Shown here piece after piece: positions 7,091 to 14,032 of a stretch of DNA of 24,760 bases. The number at the start of each line of letters is the position of its first letter. Position 1 is the stretch's first letter. Under the pieces are notes generated by a model. That model was not told the DNA's origin. It did not search any database and saw only the letters and a program-made list of their open reading frames with translations. The position numbers and the translations under genes were made by a program. The stretch is from DASVXQ01 sp046727955 (GTDB lineage Bacteria; Actinomycetota; CALGFH01), in contig JBKPDO010000042.1 of NCBI GenBank assembly GCA_046727955.1, positions 1 to 24,760 of the forward strand, read 5' to 3'.

Positions 7091-7897
7091 ATGAGCGGCA
7101 ACGAAGAGCTCACGTACGGCAGCTATCTACGCATTCCCGAGCTCCTGCAGTTGCAGCAGCCGCGCTCGCGTCCGCCCCATCCCGAGGAGCTGCACTTCAT
7201 CATCGTCCACCAGGCGATCGAGCTGTGGATGAAGCTCATGCTGCACGACCTGGAGCGGATCATCGGCCACTTGGACGACGACGCCTGGCCGCGGGCGCTC
7301 GGGCTGGTCGGGCGCGTCAACCAGGTGATGTCGCACGTGCTCGAGCAGATGCGCACGCTGCACACGCTGCCGCCGTGGGCGCTCGAGGAGTTCCGCAGCT
7401 ACCTGGGCAGCGCCAGCGGCTCGCAGTCGCAGCAGTTCCGTGAGCTCGAGCTGCTCTCCGGGCTGCGCGACCCCGCCTACCTCAAGGCGCTCGAGGTGGA
7501 GTACGGGGAGGAGCTGCCGGCGGCGCTCGCCGCCCGCCGCGAGCAGCGCTCCCTGGCCGAGGCGCACCTGGAGGCGGGCGGGCGGCTCGGCCTGACCGAG
7601 CCAGAGCGCTGGGCCGACCTGTACGTCGACCCCGGCGAGCACAGTGCCTTCTACCTGCTGTGCGAGGCGCTGGTCGACTACGACGAGCGCTGGGCCCGCT
7701 GGCGGCACGAGCACGTCGCGCTGGTCGAGCGGGCGCTCGGCGAGCGCGCCCGCGGCACCGGCGGGATGGCCCTCACCTACCTGCGCCGCACCACTCGCTA
7801 CCGTTTCTTCCCCGTGCTGTGGGCACTGCGCGACGAACTGGTCGTGCGCGGCGGCGGCGAACTGGTCGGCAGGGCCAGCCCGCCGGTGCCAGGCTGA
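7091..7897 (+). CDS. kynA: Tryptophan 2,3-dioxygenase
   Basis: This haem enzyme opens the indole ring of L-tryptophan to give N-formylkynurenine, the first step of the kynurenine route. The 268-residue product has the family landmarks: TYGSYLRIPELLQLQ (8-22), the active-site His40 in HQAIELW, SQSQQFRELE (111-120) with the substrate-binding Arg117, the proximal haem His208 in HVALVER, and GTGG (222-225) before a FFPVLWALRDEL end. The usual GTGGTGG loop is shortened to GTGGMAL. I start at ATG 7091 (GAGGGA upstream) rather than TTG 7085. No kynurenine hydrolase or formamidase gene is nearby, so the rest of the pathway must be encoded elsewhere. It lies divergently from qcrC. Confidence 0.94.
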   Translation: MSGNEELTYGSYLRIPELLQLQQPRSRPPHPEELHFIIVHQAIELWMKLMLHDLERIIGHLDDDAWPRALGLVGRVNQVMSHVLEQMRTLHTLPPWALEEFRSYLGSASGSQSQQFRELELLSGLRDPAYLKALEVEYGEELPAALAARREQRSLAEAHLEAGGRLGLTEPERWADLYVDPGEHSAFYLLCEALVDYDERWARWRHEHVALVERALGERARGTGGMALTYLRRTTRYRFFPVLWALRDELVVRGGGELVGRASPPVPG

Positions 7898-7899
7898 GG

Positions 7900-7905
7900 T
7901 AGCCT
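7900..7905 (+). promoter_or_regulatory. Putative -10 element for the aldo/keto reductase-lgt pair
   Basis: TAGCCT lies 34 bases before the GTG at 7939, just after the kynA stop. It has the TANNNT pattern, but no -35 is recognised. Readthrough from kynA is the alternative. Confidence 0.25.
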
Positions 7906-7938
7906 CTGCGCATCGCCTCTTCGTACAAGGGGGTCCGG

Positions 7939-8901
7939 GTGGAATATCGCCGGGTCGGCTTCAGCGGGCTCAAGCTCAGCGAGATCGGGCTTGGCTCCTG
8001 GCTGACCTATGGGGTCGGGGTCGAGGCCGAGGTCGCCAAGCAGTGCGTGGCCAAGGCGTACGACCTCGGGGTCAACTTCTTCGATACCGCCAACGCCTAC
8101 GGCCGCGGCGCGGCCGAGCAGGTGATGGGCGAGGCGCTGGCCGGCTTCCGGCGCGAGTCCTACGTGCTCGCGACCAAGGTGTACTACCCGATGGACGAGG
8201 GTCCCAACGACGCGGGGCTGTCGCGCAAGCACGTCATCGAGCAGTGCCATGCCAGCCTGCGGCGCCTCGGCACCGACTACATCGACCTGTACCAGTGTCA
8301 CCGCTATGACGACGACACCCCGCTGGACGAGACCATGCAGGCCCTGGACGATCTGGTGCGGCAGGGCAAGGTCCTCTACGTCGGCGTGAGCGAGTGGTCG
8401 CCGGCGCAGATCGCCGACGCCCTCGCCATCGCCGACGAGGGCGGCCTCGACCGGATCATCTCCAACCAGCCCGAGTACTCCCTGCTCCAGCGCCGCATCG
8501 AGGCAGAGGTCATCCCGCTGTGCGCGCGCGAGGGCGTCGGGCAGGTGGTGTGGTCGCCGCTGGCTCAGGGGGTGCTCACCGGCAAGTACGCGCCGGGGCA
8601 GGCACCGCCGGCCGCCAGCCGCGCCGCGTCCGGCCGCATGGGCATGTTCATCCGCCGCTGGATGACCGACGACGTGCTCGAGGCGGTCCAGCGGCTGCGA
8701 ACCGTCGCCGACGAGATCGGCATGACCCTGGCTCAGCTTGCGCTGGCCTGGGTGCTGCGGGAGCCCAACGTCGCCTCGGCGATCGTCGGCGCCTCCCGCC
8801 CGTCCCAGCTCGAGGAGAACTGTGCCGCGTCCGGGCGCCGGCTCGACCCGGACGTGCTTGCCGCGATCGACAAAGCGGTCGCAGAGGTGGTCGAACGATG
8901 A
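7939..8901 (+). CDS. Aldo/keto reductase, potassium-channel beta-subunit/YghZ-like
   Basis: This is an NADPH-dependent oxidoreductase of the (beta/alpha)8-barrel aldo/keto reductase superfamily. The 320-residue length is typical. The catalytic tetrad is present: Asp49 (NFFDTANAYG), Tyr54, Lys80 (LATK) and His121 (LYQCHRYD). The pattern FGLGSW-like, KVYYPMDEGPNDAGLSRKHV and SGRMGMF resembles the voltage-gated potassium channel beta-subunit/YghZ branch, which reduces small aldehydes such as methylglyoxal. The true substrate cannot be read from sequence. The start is GTG with AAGGGGG upstream (7927-7933). Its TGA overlaps the lgt ATG as ATGA, so the two are translationally coupled despite having no obvious shared pathway. 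Confidence 0.92.
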   Translation: MEYRRVGFSGLKLSEIGLGSWLTYGVGVEAEVAKQCVAKAYDLGVNFFDTANAYGRGAAEQVMGEALAGFRRESYVLATKVYYPMDEGPNDAGLSRKHVIEQCHASLRRLGTDYIDLYQCHRYDDDTPLDETMQALDDLVRQGKVLYVGVSEWSPAQIADALAIADEGGLDRIISNQPEYSLLQRRIEAEVIPLCAREGVGQVVWSPLAQGVLTGKYAPGQAPPAASRAASGRMGMFIRRWMTDDVLEAVQRLRTVADEIGMTLAQLALAWVLREPNVASAIVGASRPSQLEENCAASGRRLDPDVLAAIDKAVAEVVER

Positions 8902-10028
8902 GCTCGACAGTCCCTATTGCCTACATCCCGCCGCCGCCGTCCAACGGCTTTCACATCGGCCCGCTGTTCTTCCACTACTACGGGCTGCTGATCGCCATCG
9001 GCGTGCTGGCCGCATTCTGGCTGGCGCGCCGCCGCTGGCGGGAGGCCGGCCACAACCCCGCCGAGATCGAGGTCCCCGGCATCTGGGCGGTGGTGGCCGG
9101 CTTCATCGGCGGCCGGATCGCCTACGTCAGCACGCACTCCGGCGATTTCAAGGGCCACTGGCTGGACGTGTTCGCGATCTGGAAGGGCGGCCTGGCCCTG
9201 TACGGTGGGCTGACCCTCGGGATCCTGACCGGGATCTACGTGGCCAGGCGCCGCGGGCTGCCGGTGCTGAGCCTGCTGGACGCCGCCGTCCCGGGGATCC
9301 CGCTGGCGCAGGCGTTCGGCCGCTGGGGGAACTATTTCAACCAGGAGCTGTTCGGCACGCCGTCCAAGCTGCCGTGGGCGCTGCGAGTGGATCCGCAGTT
9401 CCGGCCGGCCAAGTACCAGAGCTTCGCGACCTTCCACCCGACGTTCCTGTACGAGTCGATCTGGGACCTGCTGGTGGTGGGGGCGCTGGTGTGGCTCAGC
9501 GCGCGGCGCAAGCTGCGGACCGGCAGCGTCGTGCTGGCCTACCTGGGGCTGTATGCGGTCGGGCGGTTCCTGCTGGAGCTGATCCGCACCGATACGACCT
9601 ACCGGCTGCTCGGGTTGTCGCGCAACGCCTACGTGTCGCTGGCGGTGATCATCGGCGCGGGGGTGTGGCTGTACCTGCGTGAGCGCGGCCGTCCGCAGGC
9701 CGCTGAGGTCGCCGTTGGCGCCGAGGGTCAGGCCGCCGAGGCGGCTGCGGGCGAGGGGGCCGTGGGCGAGGCGGCCCAGGGCCACGCCGCTGAGGGCGAG
9801 GCCGCCGAGTCCCCGGCTCCTGAGGGGCACGCCGCCCAGGGGCACGCCGCCCAGGGCCACGCCGCTGAGGGCGAGGGTGTGGGGGCGGCCGAGAAGGCCC
9901 ACCGGGCCTCAGAGGCGGGCGACGCCACGGAGGAGGAGTCGGAGTCGGAGACCGAGGCGGCCCGGGATCGGACCGGGGCGCCGACGGCCGGCGGCGGGTC
10001 CGCCGGCGCTGAGCACGACCATGGCTGA
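8898..10028 (+). CDS. lgt: Prolipoprotein diacylglyceryl transferase with long low-complexity tail
   Basis: Lgt transfers diacylglycerol from phosphatidylglycerol to the lipobox cysteine of prolipoproteins in the cytoplasmic membrane; CtaC in this window is a plausible client. Residues 1-262 are the enzyme: seven helices, the GRWGNYFNQELFG signature at 141-153 (Arg142, Asn145, Asn148, Glu150), and the later Arg223/Arg230 in GRFLLELIRTD. The HGG motif of Escherichia coli Lgt is KGGLALYGG here, as in other actinobacteria. Residues 263-376 form a 114-residue tail rich in Ala, Gly, Glu and His with (E/Q)GHAA repeats, probably disordered and cytoplasmic. ATG at 8898 overlaps the reductase stop. 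Confidence 0.95.
   Translation: MSSTVPIAYIPPPPSNGFHIGPLFFHYYGLLIAIGVLAAFWLARRRWREAGHNPAEIEVPGIWAVVAGFIGGRIAYVSTHSGDFKGHWLDVFAIWKGGLALYGGLTLGILTGIYVARRRGLPVLSLLDAAVPGIPLAQAFGRWGNYFNQELFGTPSKLPWALRVDPQFRPAKYQSFATFHPTFLYESIWDLLVVGALVWLSARRKLRTGSVVLAYLGLYAVGRFLLELIRTDTTYRLLGLSRNAYVSLAVIIGAGVWLYLRERGRPQAAEVAVGAEGQAAEAAAGEGAVGEAAQGHAAEGEAAESPAPEGHAAQGHAAQGHAAEGEGVGAAEKAHRASEAGDATEEESESETEAARDRTGAPTAGGGSAGAEHDHG
9822..9866. repeat. 15-bp in-frame repeat in lgt tail
   Basis: Three consecutive 15-bp units (9822-9836, 9837-9851, 9852-9866) each encode (E/Q)GHAA. A fourth similar unit lies at 9777-9791. Slippage in this coding repeat probably accounts for part of the extended tail. Confidence 0.85.
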
Positions 10029-10135
10029 GCAACCGGGTCCGGGCGCTGAGCCAGAGGCCGGGTCTGCCGCCGGGCCTGCCGGGCACGGTGGAGACATGCC
10101 CTGCCCACGCGGGTCGGGTGCCGCTACCTGGCCAC

Positions 10136-11353
10136 CTACCCGGGGGGGTCGCGGGCGAGGGGACAGGTCATGCAGCGGGGGCCGCCGCGGCCGCGGCCCA
10201 GCTCGAAGCCGGGGATGGCGATGACCTCGATCCCGGCGTCGCGCAGGCGCTGGTTGGTGTCGACATTGCGCTCGTAGGCCAGCACCACCCTGGGCTCCAC
10301 CGCCAGGACGTTATTGCCGTCGTCCCACTGCTCGCGGGCCGCGAGCAACTCGTTGCCGCCCGTCTCGAAGGTACGGATGCGCGGTACCTCGAGCACCCTC
10401 GCCAGGGTGGCGAACAGCTCGTCGGCGGCCTCCACGCGCAGGTGCCGGCCCCTGCCCGGGGTGACCAGGAACGGCCGCAGCCGCTGTCGCAGCCCCGGGT
10501 AGACCACGAAGGCGTCCCGGTCCACCTGCGTCAGCACCGTGTCCAGGTGCATGTACGCGCGCATCTTCGGCAGCTCCAGCGCGATCACCAGGTCGAGAAC
10601 GCCGGCCTCGAACATCGCGTGCGCCAGCGCCTCCACCCCCTGCGGCGAGGTCCGCTCTCCCATGCCGACCAGCAGCGTCCGGTTGCCGATCACCAGCAGG
10701 TCGCCGCCCTCCACCACCGCCGGATAGTGGTCGAGGCCGTCGCCCCCGTACCAGATGGGGAACTCGGCGGTGGCGAACAGCGGATGGTGCCGGTACACCA
10801 CCTCCAGGTGCAGCGTCTCGCGGCGGCGGGCCGGGAACGCCATCGGGTTGATCGTCACCCCGCCGAACATCCAGGCAGAGGTGTCCCGCGTGAACATCTG
10901 GTTCGGCAGCGGCGGCAGCACGAACGTGGTCGGCCGGAAGCTCGCGCCGACCAGTCCGTCGGGTCGGAAGGGCAGGTCCTCACGGATGACGCCGCCGATC
11001 AGGTAGCGGGTGAGTTCGCCGGCGGGCAGCGAATCGAACCACTCGCGCAGCTCCGGCGCCACCCCGCCGAAGGCGTCGGTCGTGACCACCCGGTCGAGCA
11101 GCTCCTTGCGCGGCAGCTCCTCCGCCAGCGTCTCGGTGAGCAGGTCGCCGAGCAGCAGCACCTCTACACCGCGGCCGCGCAGGCTGTCGGCGAACGTGCG
11201 GTGCTCGTGCTGTGCCCGCTCGACCCACATGATCTCGTCGAACAGCAGGTCGTGCACGTTCGCCGGGGTGAGCCTGGTCAGCTCGAGGTCAGGTTCGTGC
11301 AGCAGCACCTTGCGAAGCCGCCCGACCTCCGACGTGACCTCGAATCGTTCCAT
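10136..11353 (-). CDS. arcA: Arginine deiminase
   Basis: It hydrolyses L-arginine to citrulline and ammonia in the cytoplasm, feeding energy yield through carbamoyl phosphate or raising pH. The 405-residue length is normal. Family residues align: Asp157 in NQMFTRDTS, Glu216 in VEGGD, His269 and Asp271 in MHLDTV, and the nucleophile Cys394 in GRGGPRCMTCPLARD near the C-terminus. ATG at 11353 has GGGAG upstream. The other genes of the deiminase route (ornithine carbamoyltransferase arcB, carbamate kinase arcC, antiporter arcD) are not adjacent, so this is a solitary gene. It converges with lgt across 107 bp in which I see no strong terminator. Confidence 0.96.
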   Translation of the reverse strand: MERFEVTSEVGRLRKVLLHEPDLELTRLTPANVHDLLFDEIMWVERAQHEHRTFADSLRGRGVEVLLLGDLLTETLAEELPRKELLDRVVTTDAFGGVAPELREWFDSLPAGELTRYLIGGVIREDLPFRPDGLVGASFRPTTFVLPPLPNQMFTRDTSAWMFGGVTINPMAFPARRRETLHLEVVYRHHPLFATAEFPIWYGGDGLDHYPAVVEGGDLLVIGNRTLLVGMGERTSPQGVEALAHAMFEAGVLDLVIALELPKMRAYMHLDTVLTQVDRDAFVVYPGLRQRLRPFLVTPGRGRHLRVEAADELFATLARVLEVPRIRTFETGGNELLAAREQWDDGNNVLAVEPRVVLAYERNVDTNQRLRDAGIEVIAIPGFELGRGRGGPRCMTCPLARDPPG

Positions 11354-11387
11354 GCCATGCTCCCGCGCCAGTGCCCGTCAGGCATGC

Positions 11388-11412
11388 AGGCTACCAGCCG
11401 GGCCCCGGCTGG
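11388..11412 (-). promoter_or_regulatory. Putative -10 and inverted repeat upstream of arcA
   Basis: On the minus strand TAGCCT (11393-11388) could be the -10 of arcA, 35 bases from its ATG. Touching it is a perfect 8-bp inverted repeat, CCAGCCGG at 11394-11401 and CCGGCTGG at 11405-11412, occupying the spacer. A repressor bound there would block the promoter. Alternatively it is a hairpin for plus-strand transcription. Confidence 0.35.
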
Positions 11413-11487
11413 CCTTGGCGCTTGACAGTGCTCCCCCACCGGCGCAAAACACAAGTGCACAAGCGATCGAGCCCGGACATCTACCGG

Positions 11488-11646
11488 AACGGTTCTGACT
11501 TTGGGGGGTGTGGGGGGAGCGGGCTCCCCCCGCATGGATCAACGGTTCTGACTTTGGGGGTGTGGGGGGAGCGGGCTCCCCCCGGCGTGGATCAACGGTT
11601 CTGACTTTGGGGGGTGTGGGGGAGCGGGCTCCCCCCACATGGACCG
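11488..11646. repeat. 53-bp tandem repeat with G-run palindrome, three copies
   Basis: Three near-identical units start at 11488, 11541 and 11594, each AACGGTTCTGACTTTGGGG and onward. Each contains the inverted repeat GGGGGGAGC / GCTCCCCCC (one G fewer in copy 3) with a GG centre, and the units are linked by ATGGATCAACGG or GTGGATCAACGG. The array fills most of the 304-bp gap between the divergent arcA and the gene at 11658. The third copy ends directly at the latter's ribosome binding site. No T-run follows the palindromes, so they do not look like simple intrinsic terminators. The same core occurs at 84-107 and, in part, at 24553-24578. Confidence 0.92.
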
Positions 11647-11657
11647 AGGAGGCCAGC

Positions 11658-12110
11658 ATGGCGCGATACCTGATCGTGGCGTACCAGACGGCGGCGAGTC
11701 CCGAGCTGGCCGAGCGGGTCCGGGAGCTGGTCGCGGAGGACCCCGAGGCCGAGCTCAGCCTGCTGGTCCCGGCCACCCCGCCCAGCCACCTGCACACCTG
11801 GGAGGAGGGTGAGGCGCGGCAGCTGGCGCTGCGGCGCGGCCAGGAGGCGGCGGCCAAGCTGGCGGCGGGCGGGGCCAGGGTGGTCGCGGTGCGGGTCGGC
11901 TCGCACCTTCCGCTGGACGCGGTCGGGGACGAGCTCTATTGGCACCCGGGCTACGCCGCCATCGTGCTGTCGACCTTCCCGCCCGGCCTGTCGCGCTGGC
12001 TCAAGGGCGACCTGCCCAACCAGCTCCGCCGCCGCTACCGCCTGCCGGTCCACCACGTGATCGCCGCGCCGACCCGGGCGGCCAGCGCCCAGGAGCCGAG
12101 CCCCGCCTGA
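11658..12110 (+). CDS. Small alpha/beta protein, universal-stress-like
   Basis: The 150-residue soluble protein begins RYLIVAYQTAAS-ELAERVRELVAEDP, then LSLLVPATPP. This strand-helix-strand opening resembles actinobacterial proteins annotated as permeases or universal-stress-like (HUP fold) proteins with a 'VVAxxT...LxxLVPA' pattern. Residues 82-111 (VVAVRVGSHLPLDAVGDELYWHPGYAAIVLS) continue alternating strands and helices, and RWLKGDLPNQLRRRYRLPVHHVIA closes the domain. I see no clear ATP-binding GxxG-9x-G(S/T) loop, so nucleotide binding is doubtful. ATG at 11658 has a strong GAGGAGG five bases before it. It stands alone, converging with the gene at 12583-12146. The function is unknown. Confidence 0.75.
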   Translation: MARYLIVAYQTAASPELAERVRELVAEDPEAELSLLVPATPPSHLHTWEEGEARQLALRRGQEAAAKLAAGGARVVAVRVGSHLPLDAVGDELYWHPGYAAIVLSTFPPGLSRWLKGDLPNQLRRRYRLPVHHVIAAPTRAASAQEPSPA

Positions 12111-12123
12111 TCGTCGGTCGAGA

Positions 12124-12142
12124 GCCGGCGCCGAGCGCCGGC
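12124..12142. terminator. Bidirectional hairpin between convergent genes
   Basis: GCCGGCGC (12124-12131) pairs with GCGCCGGC (12135-12142) around a CGA loop. It sits exactly between the stops at 12110 (+) and 12146 (-). There is no T-tract on either side, so termination is inferred from position and stem strength only. Confidence 0.4.
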
Positions 12143-12145
12143 CAG

Positions 12146-12583
12146 CTACTGAGGTTCCAGGCTGCGGCACTGCACGGTGCCGTTGACCGGGGCGGACGCG
12201 GCCGTGCCCACGGCCAGCTCGTCCAGGGTCCGGCCCGGCTCGATGACCGCGTCGCGCAGCTGCACACTCGCGGTGCCGACGCGCTCGCCCCGCATGTCCA
12301 TCAGGGCGGCGTCGCACACGTCCGGCCGCCCCGCCTTGGTGCCCTGGTTGGTGATGTGGAACACCACCTGGTACTCGTTGGGGCGGCCCGGCACCTGGTC
12401 GAGCACGTCGACCGAGGCCGTGTAGACCCGGCCGCGGTTGCTTACCAGCTCGACCACGATCGCGACCGCGGTGAAGACCAGGATCGCCAGCACCATCACC
12501 AGGAGGCCGGTGAGGCCGAAGATCTCGCGCTTGCGGCGCGGCGGTGGGCTCTGCGCCTGCTCGGTCGGTACGGGACTGGTCAC
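12146..12583 (-). CDS. Membrane-anchored extracytoplasmic protein of unknown function
   Basis: From the GTG at 12583 the product is 145 residues. A short Pro/Arg-rich cytoplasmic part (about 1-20) leads to one membrane helix (GLTGLLVMVLAILVFTAVAIV, about 24-44) and an outer domain of about 95 residues. That domain is rich in beta-strand pattern, with 'NEYQVVFHITNQGTKAGRPDVCDAAL' and a second cysteine near the end (VQCRSLEPQ). The two cysteines could form a disulfide. The outer part looks like an immunoglobulin-like domain comparing with DUF4352-type proteins, but I cannot assign it. The frame extends to a TTG at 12643 without a ribosome binding site; GTG 12583 has a weak GGATGG, so the start is uncertain. 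Confidence 0.6.
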   Translation of the reverse strand: MTSPVPTEQAQSPPPRRKREIFGLTGLLVMVLAILVFTAVAIVVELVSNRGRVYTASVDVLDQVPGRPNEYQVVFHITNQGTKAGRPDVCDAALMDMRGERVGTASVQLRDAVIEPGRTLDELAVGTAASAPVNGTVQCRSLEPQ

Positions 12584-12716
12584 CTTGCCATCCGGGGTCT
12601 GTGCGGCCGGGAATCGTCGCCGCTGCAGCGGGCGGCGCCCCAAAGGCTACCGCGCGTTCACCCGGAACGCCTCCGATCGCGACTACTTCAGCAGCGTGGT
12701 GAGCACCGGCGGCACG

Positions 12717-12736
12717 CTGCCAGGTCAGCCTGGCAG
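12717..12736 (-). terminator. Hairpin at the 3' end of the sigma factor gene
   Basis: CTGCCAGG (12717-12724) and CCTGGCAG (12729-12736) form a perfect 8-bp stem with a 4-nt loop that includes part of the sigma-factor stop codon. It could terminate or protect the transcript. No T-run follows on the minus strand. Confidence 0.35.
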
Positions 12737-13729
12737 CCGCTGCGGCTCGCGCTGCCAGGTCCGCGGCAGGCCGAAGGTGGCGAACAGTCGAACGTCGAAG
12801 AAGGTCGCGACGTGGCTGACGCCCGCTGTGGTCAGGGTCAGCACGTGCAGGTTGAACGGCCGGAAGACGCCGTCGTCGCCGAGCAGGTACAGGCCGAACG
12901 CAGGCTGACCGTTCCCCCGGGTCGCCACCATCCGCATCCCGCCCTGCCCGCCAGGGCACTGCGTGTCGACCAGACGGCCGATGGCCTCTCGGCCTCGGAA
13001 CCAGGCCAGGAACGGCGGCATCTCCCAGACCGCATCGGCGGTGAACAGCTCGACGATGGCGGCGATGTCTTTCGCCTCGAACGCCGTCACGTACCGGTCG
13101 AGCAACTCGCGCTGCTCGGGGGTCGTGGGCTCGACGACCTCCTCCTCGGACGGCGCCACCTGGTCGAGCTGGGCGCGGGCGCGTTGCAGGATGCTGTTGA
13201 CCGCCGTGGTGGTGGTGCTCAGCAGCTCGGCGACCTCGGCGGCGCGCCATTTCAGGACGTCTCGCAGGATCAGGACGGCGCGCTGCCGCGGCGGCAGGTA
13301 CTGCAGGGCGGCGATGAGCGCCAGCCGGATGCTCGCCCGCGAGGTGACGATGGCGGCGGGATCGGCCCCCTCGGCACCGACCATGGCGTCGGGGACCGGC
13401 TCCAGCCACGGCACCTCTGGCTGCTCGTTCAGGGGGCCGGCTGGGTCGGCGCTCGGCCCGCCCAGGCCGGTCGGCATCGGCCGGCGACTGCGGCGCTCGA
13501 GCGCGGTCAGGCAGGCACTGGTGGCGATCCGGTACAGCCAGGTGCGCAGCGAGGAGCGACCTTCGAAGCGGTCGTAGGCACGCCAGGCGCGCAGATAGGT
13601 CTCCTGCACCAGGTCCTCGGCGTCATGCACCGAGCCCAGCATGCGGTAGCAGTGCGCCAGCAGCTCCCGCCGGAATGGGTCCGCCTGGCGAATAAAGTCC
13701 CCTTCAATCATTTTGACCGGATGATCCAT
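12725..13729 (-). CDS. ECF RNA polymerase sigma factor with SnoaL-like C-terminal domain (SigG/SigX5-like)
   Basis: The 334-residue protein has sigma region 2 at about 15-80 (FRRELLAHCYRMLGSVHDAEDLVQETYLRAWRAYDRF, with DAEDLVQE for core and -10 binding). Region 4 is at about 134-187 (LQYLPPRQRAVLILRDVLKWRAAEVAELL and the TTTTAVNSILQRAR helix). A SnoaL/NTF2-like domain covers about 205-325 (RYVTAFEAKDIAAIVELFTADAVWEMPP...). This matches the SigG/TIGR02960-type ECF group, in which the NTF2-like tail modulates activity in place of a separate anti-sigma factor; none is encoded beside it. ATG 13729 is used; GTG at 13738 or 13732 is possible, since AAGGGG lies at 13748-13743. It is divergent from the hydrolase at 14033, a candidate target. 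Confidence 0.9.
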   Translation of the reverse strand: MDHPVKMIEGDFIRQADPFRRELLAHCYRMLGSVHDAEDLVQETYLRAWRAYDRFEGRSSLRTWLYRIATSACLTALERRSRRPMPTGLGGPSADPAGPLNEQPEVPWLEPVPDAMVGAEGADPAAIVTSRASIRLALIAALQYLPPRQRAVLILRDVLKWRAAEVAELLSTTTTAVNSILQRARAQLDQVAPSEEEVVEPTTPEQRELLDRYVTAFEAKDIAAIVELFTADAVWEMPPFLAWFRGREAIGRLVDTQCPGGQGGMRMVATRGNGQPAFGLYLLGDDGVFRPFNLHVLTLTTAGVSHVATFFDVRLFATFGLPRTWQREPQRLPG

Positions 13730-13749
13730 CACGAGCACGCCGCCCCTTC

Positions 13750-13791
13750 GTCTCCCGCATGTCCCCCGCTGTCTCCCGTGTGTCCCCCGCG
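13750..13791. repeat. 21-bp imperfect direct repeat upstream of the sigma gene
   Basis: Units 13750-13770 and 13771-13791 share 18 of 21 bases (GTCTCCCG then GTCCCCCGC). They lie just upstream of the sigma-factor start, so they would be in its leader or promoter. On the minus strand they read as alternating GGGGGACA and GGGAGAC blocks. Confidence 0.75.
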
Positions 13792-13810
13792 CCGACCGTA
13801 GGAGACCAGC

Positions 13811-13876
13811 GCGTCTGCAGCAGGTGTCATACGCGTCTGCAGCAGGTGTCATACGCGTCTGCAGCAGGTGTCATAT
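13811..13876. repeat. 22-bp direct repeat, three copies, in a divergent control region
   Basis: Units at 13811-13832, 13833-13854 and 13855-13876 are identical except for the last base of the third. Each contains GCGTCTGCAGCAGGTGTCAT and so a CTGCAG palindrome and a TGTCAT. The 22-bp period is about two helical turns, placing the sites on one face of DNA, as expected of iterons bound by a protein. The array is followed by an AT-rich tract, ATATACATATAC (13873-13884), striking in this GC-rich DNA. The gap 13730-14032 holds no gene that I can support. Confidence 0.9.
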
Positions 13877-13942
13877 ACATATACAGCCTGGGTGGGACAG
13901 GAAATCTCGCCGCCGCACCGATGACTTCTCGCCAGCGTGGGG

Positions 13943-13954
13943 GTCTGTACAGAC
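13943..13954. promoter_or_regulatory. 12-bp perfect palindrome upstream of the beta-lactamase-family gene
   Basis: GTCTGTACAGAC is fully symmetric and lies 78 bases before the ATG at 14033. Its size and position suit an operator for a dimeric repressor, but I cannot name the regulator. Confidence 0.4.
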
Positions 13955-14032
13955 GACCAAGGAGCAGCGGAACAGGCAGAGGCCGAGCCGCCGATGGCCG
14001 CCTGACATCCACCGTCTACAGGGGAGACGATC

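Noticed and set aside
11488..11646. Set of intrinsic terminators
   Set aside because: The palindromes lack T-runs, three copies in a row is unusual for terminators, and they lie between divergent genes, where no transcript needs to end.
11592..13409. 605-codon minus-strand frame and overlapping 620-codon plus-strand frame (11939-13801)
   Set aside because: Both cross several real genes and stops, show no domain, and mirror the GC-rich third-position pattern of the sigma factor and neighbours.
13811..13876. CRISPR array
   Set aside because: The 22-bp units are directly adjacent with no spacers, there are only three, and no cas genes are present.
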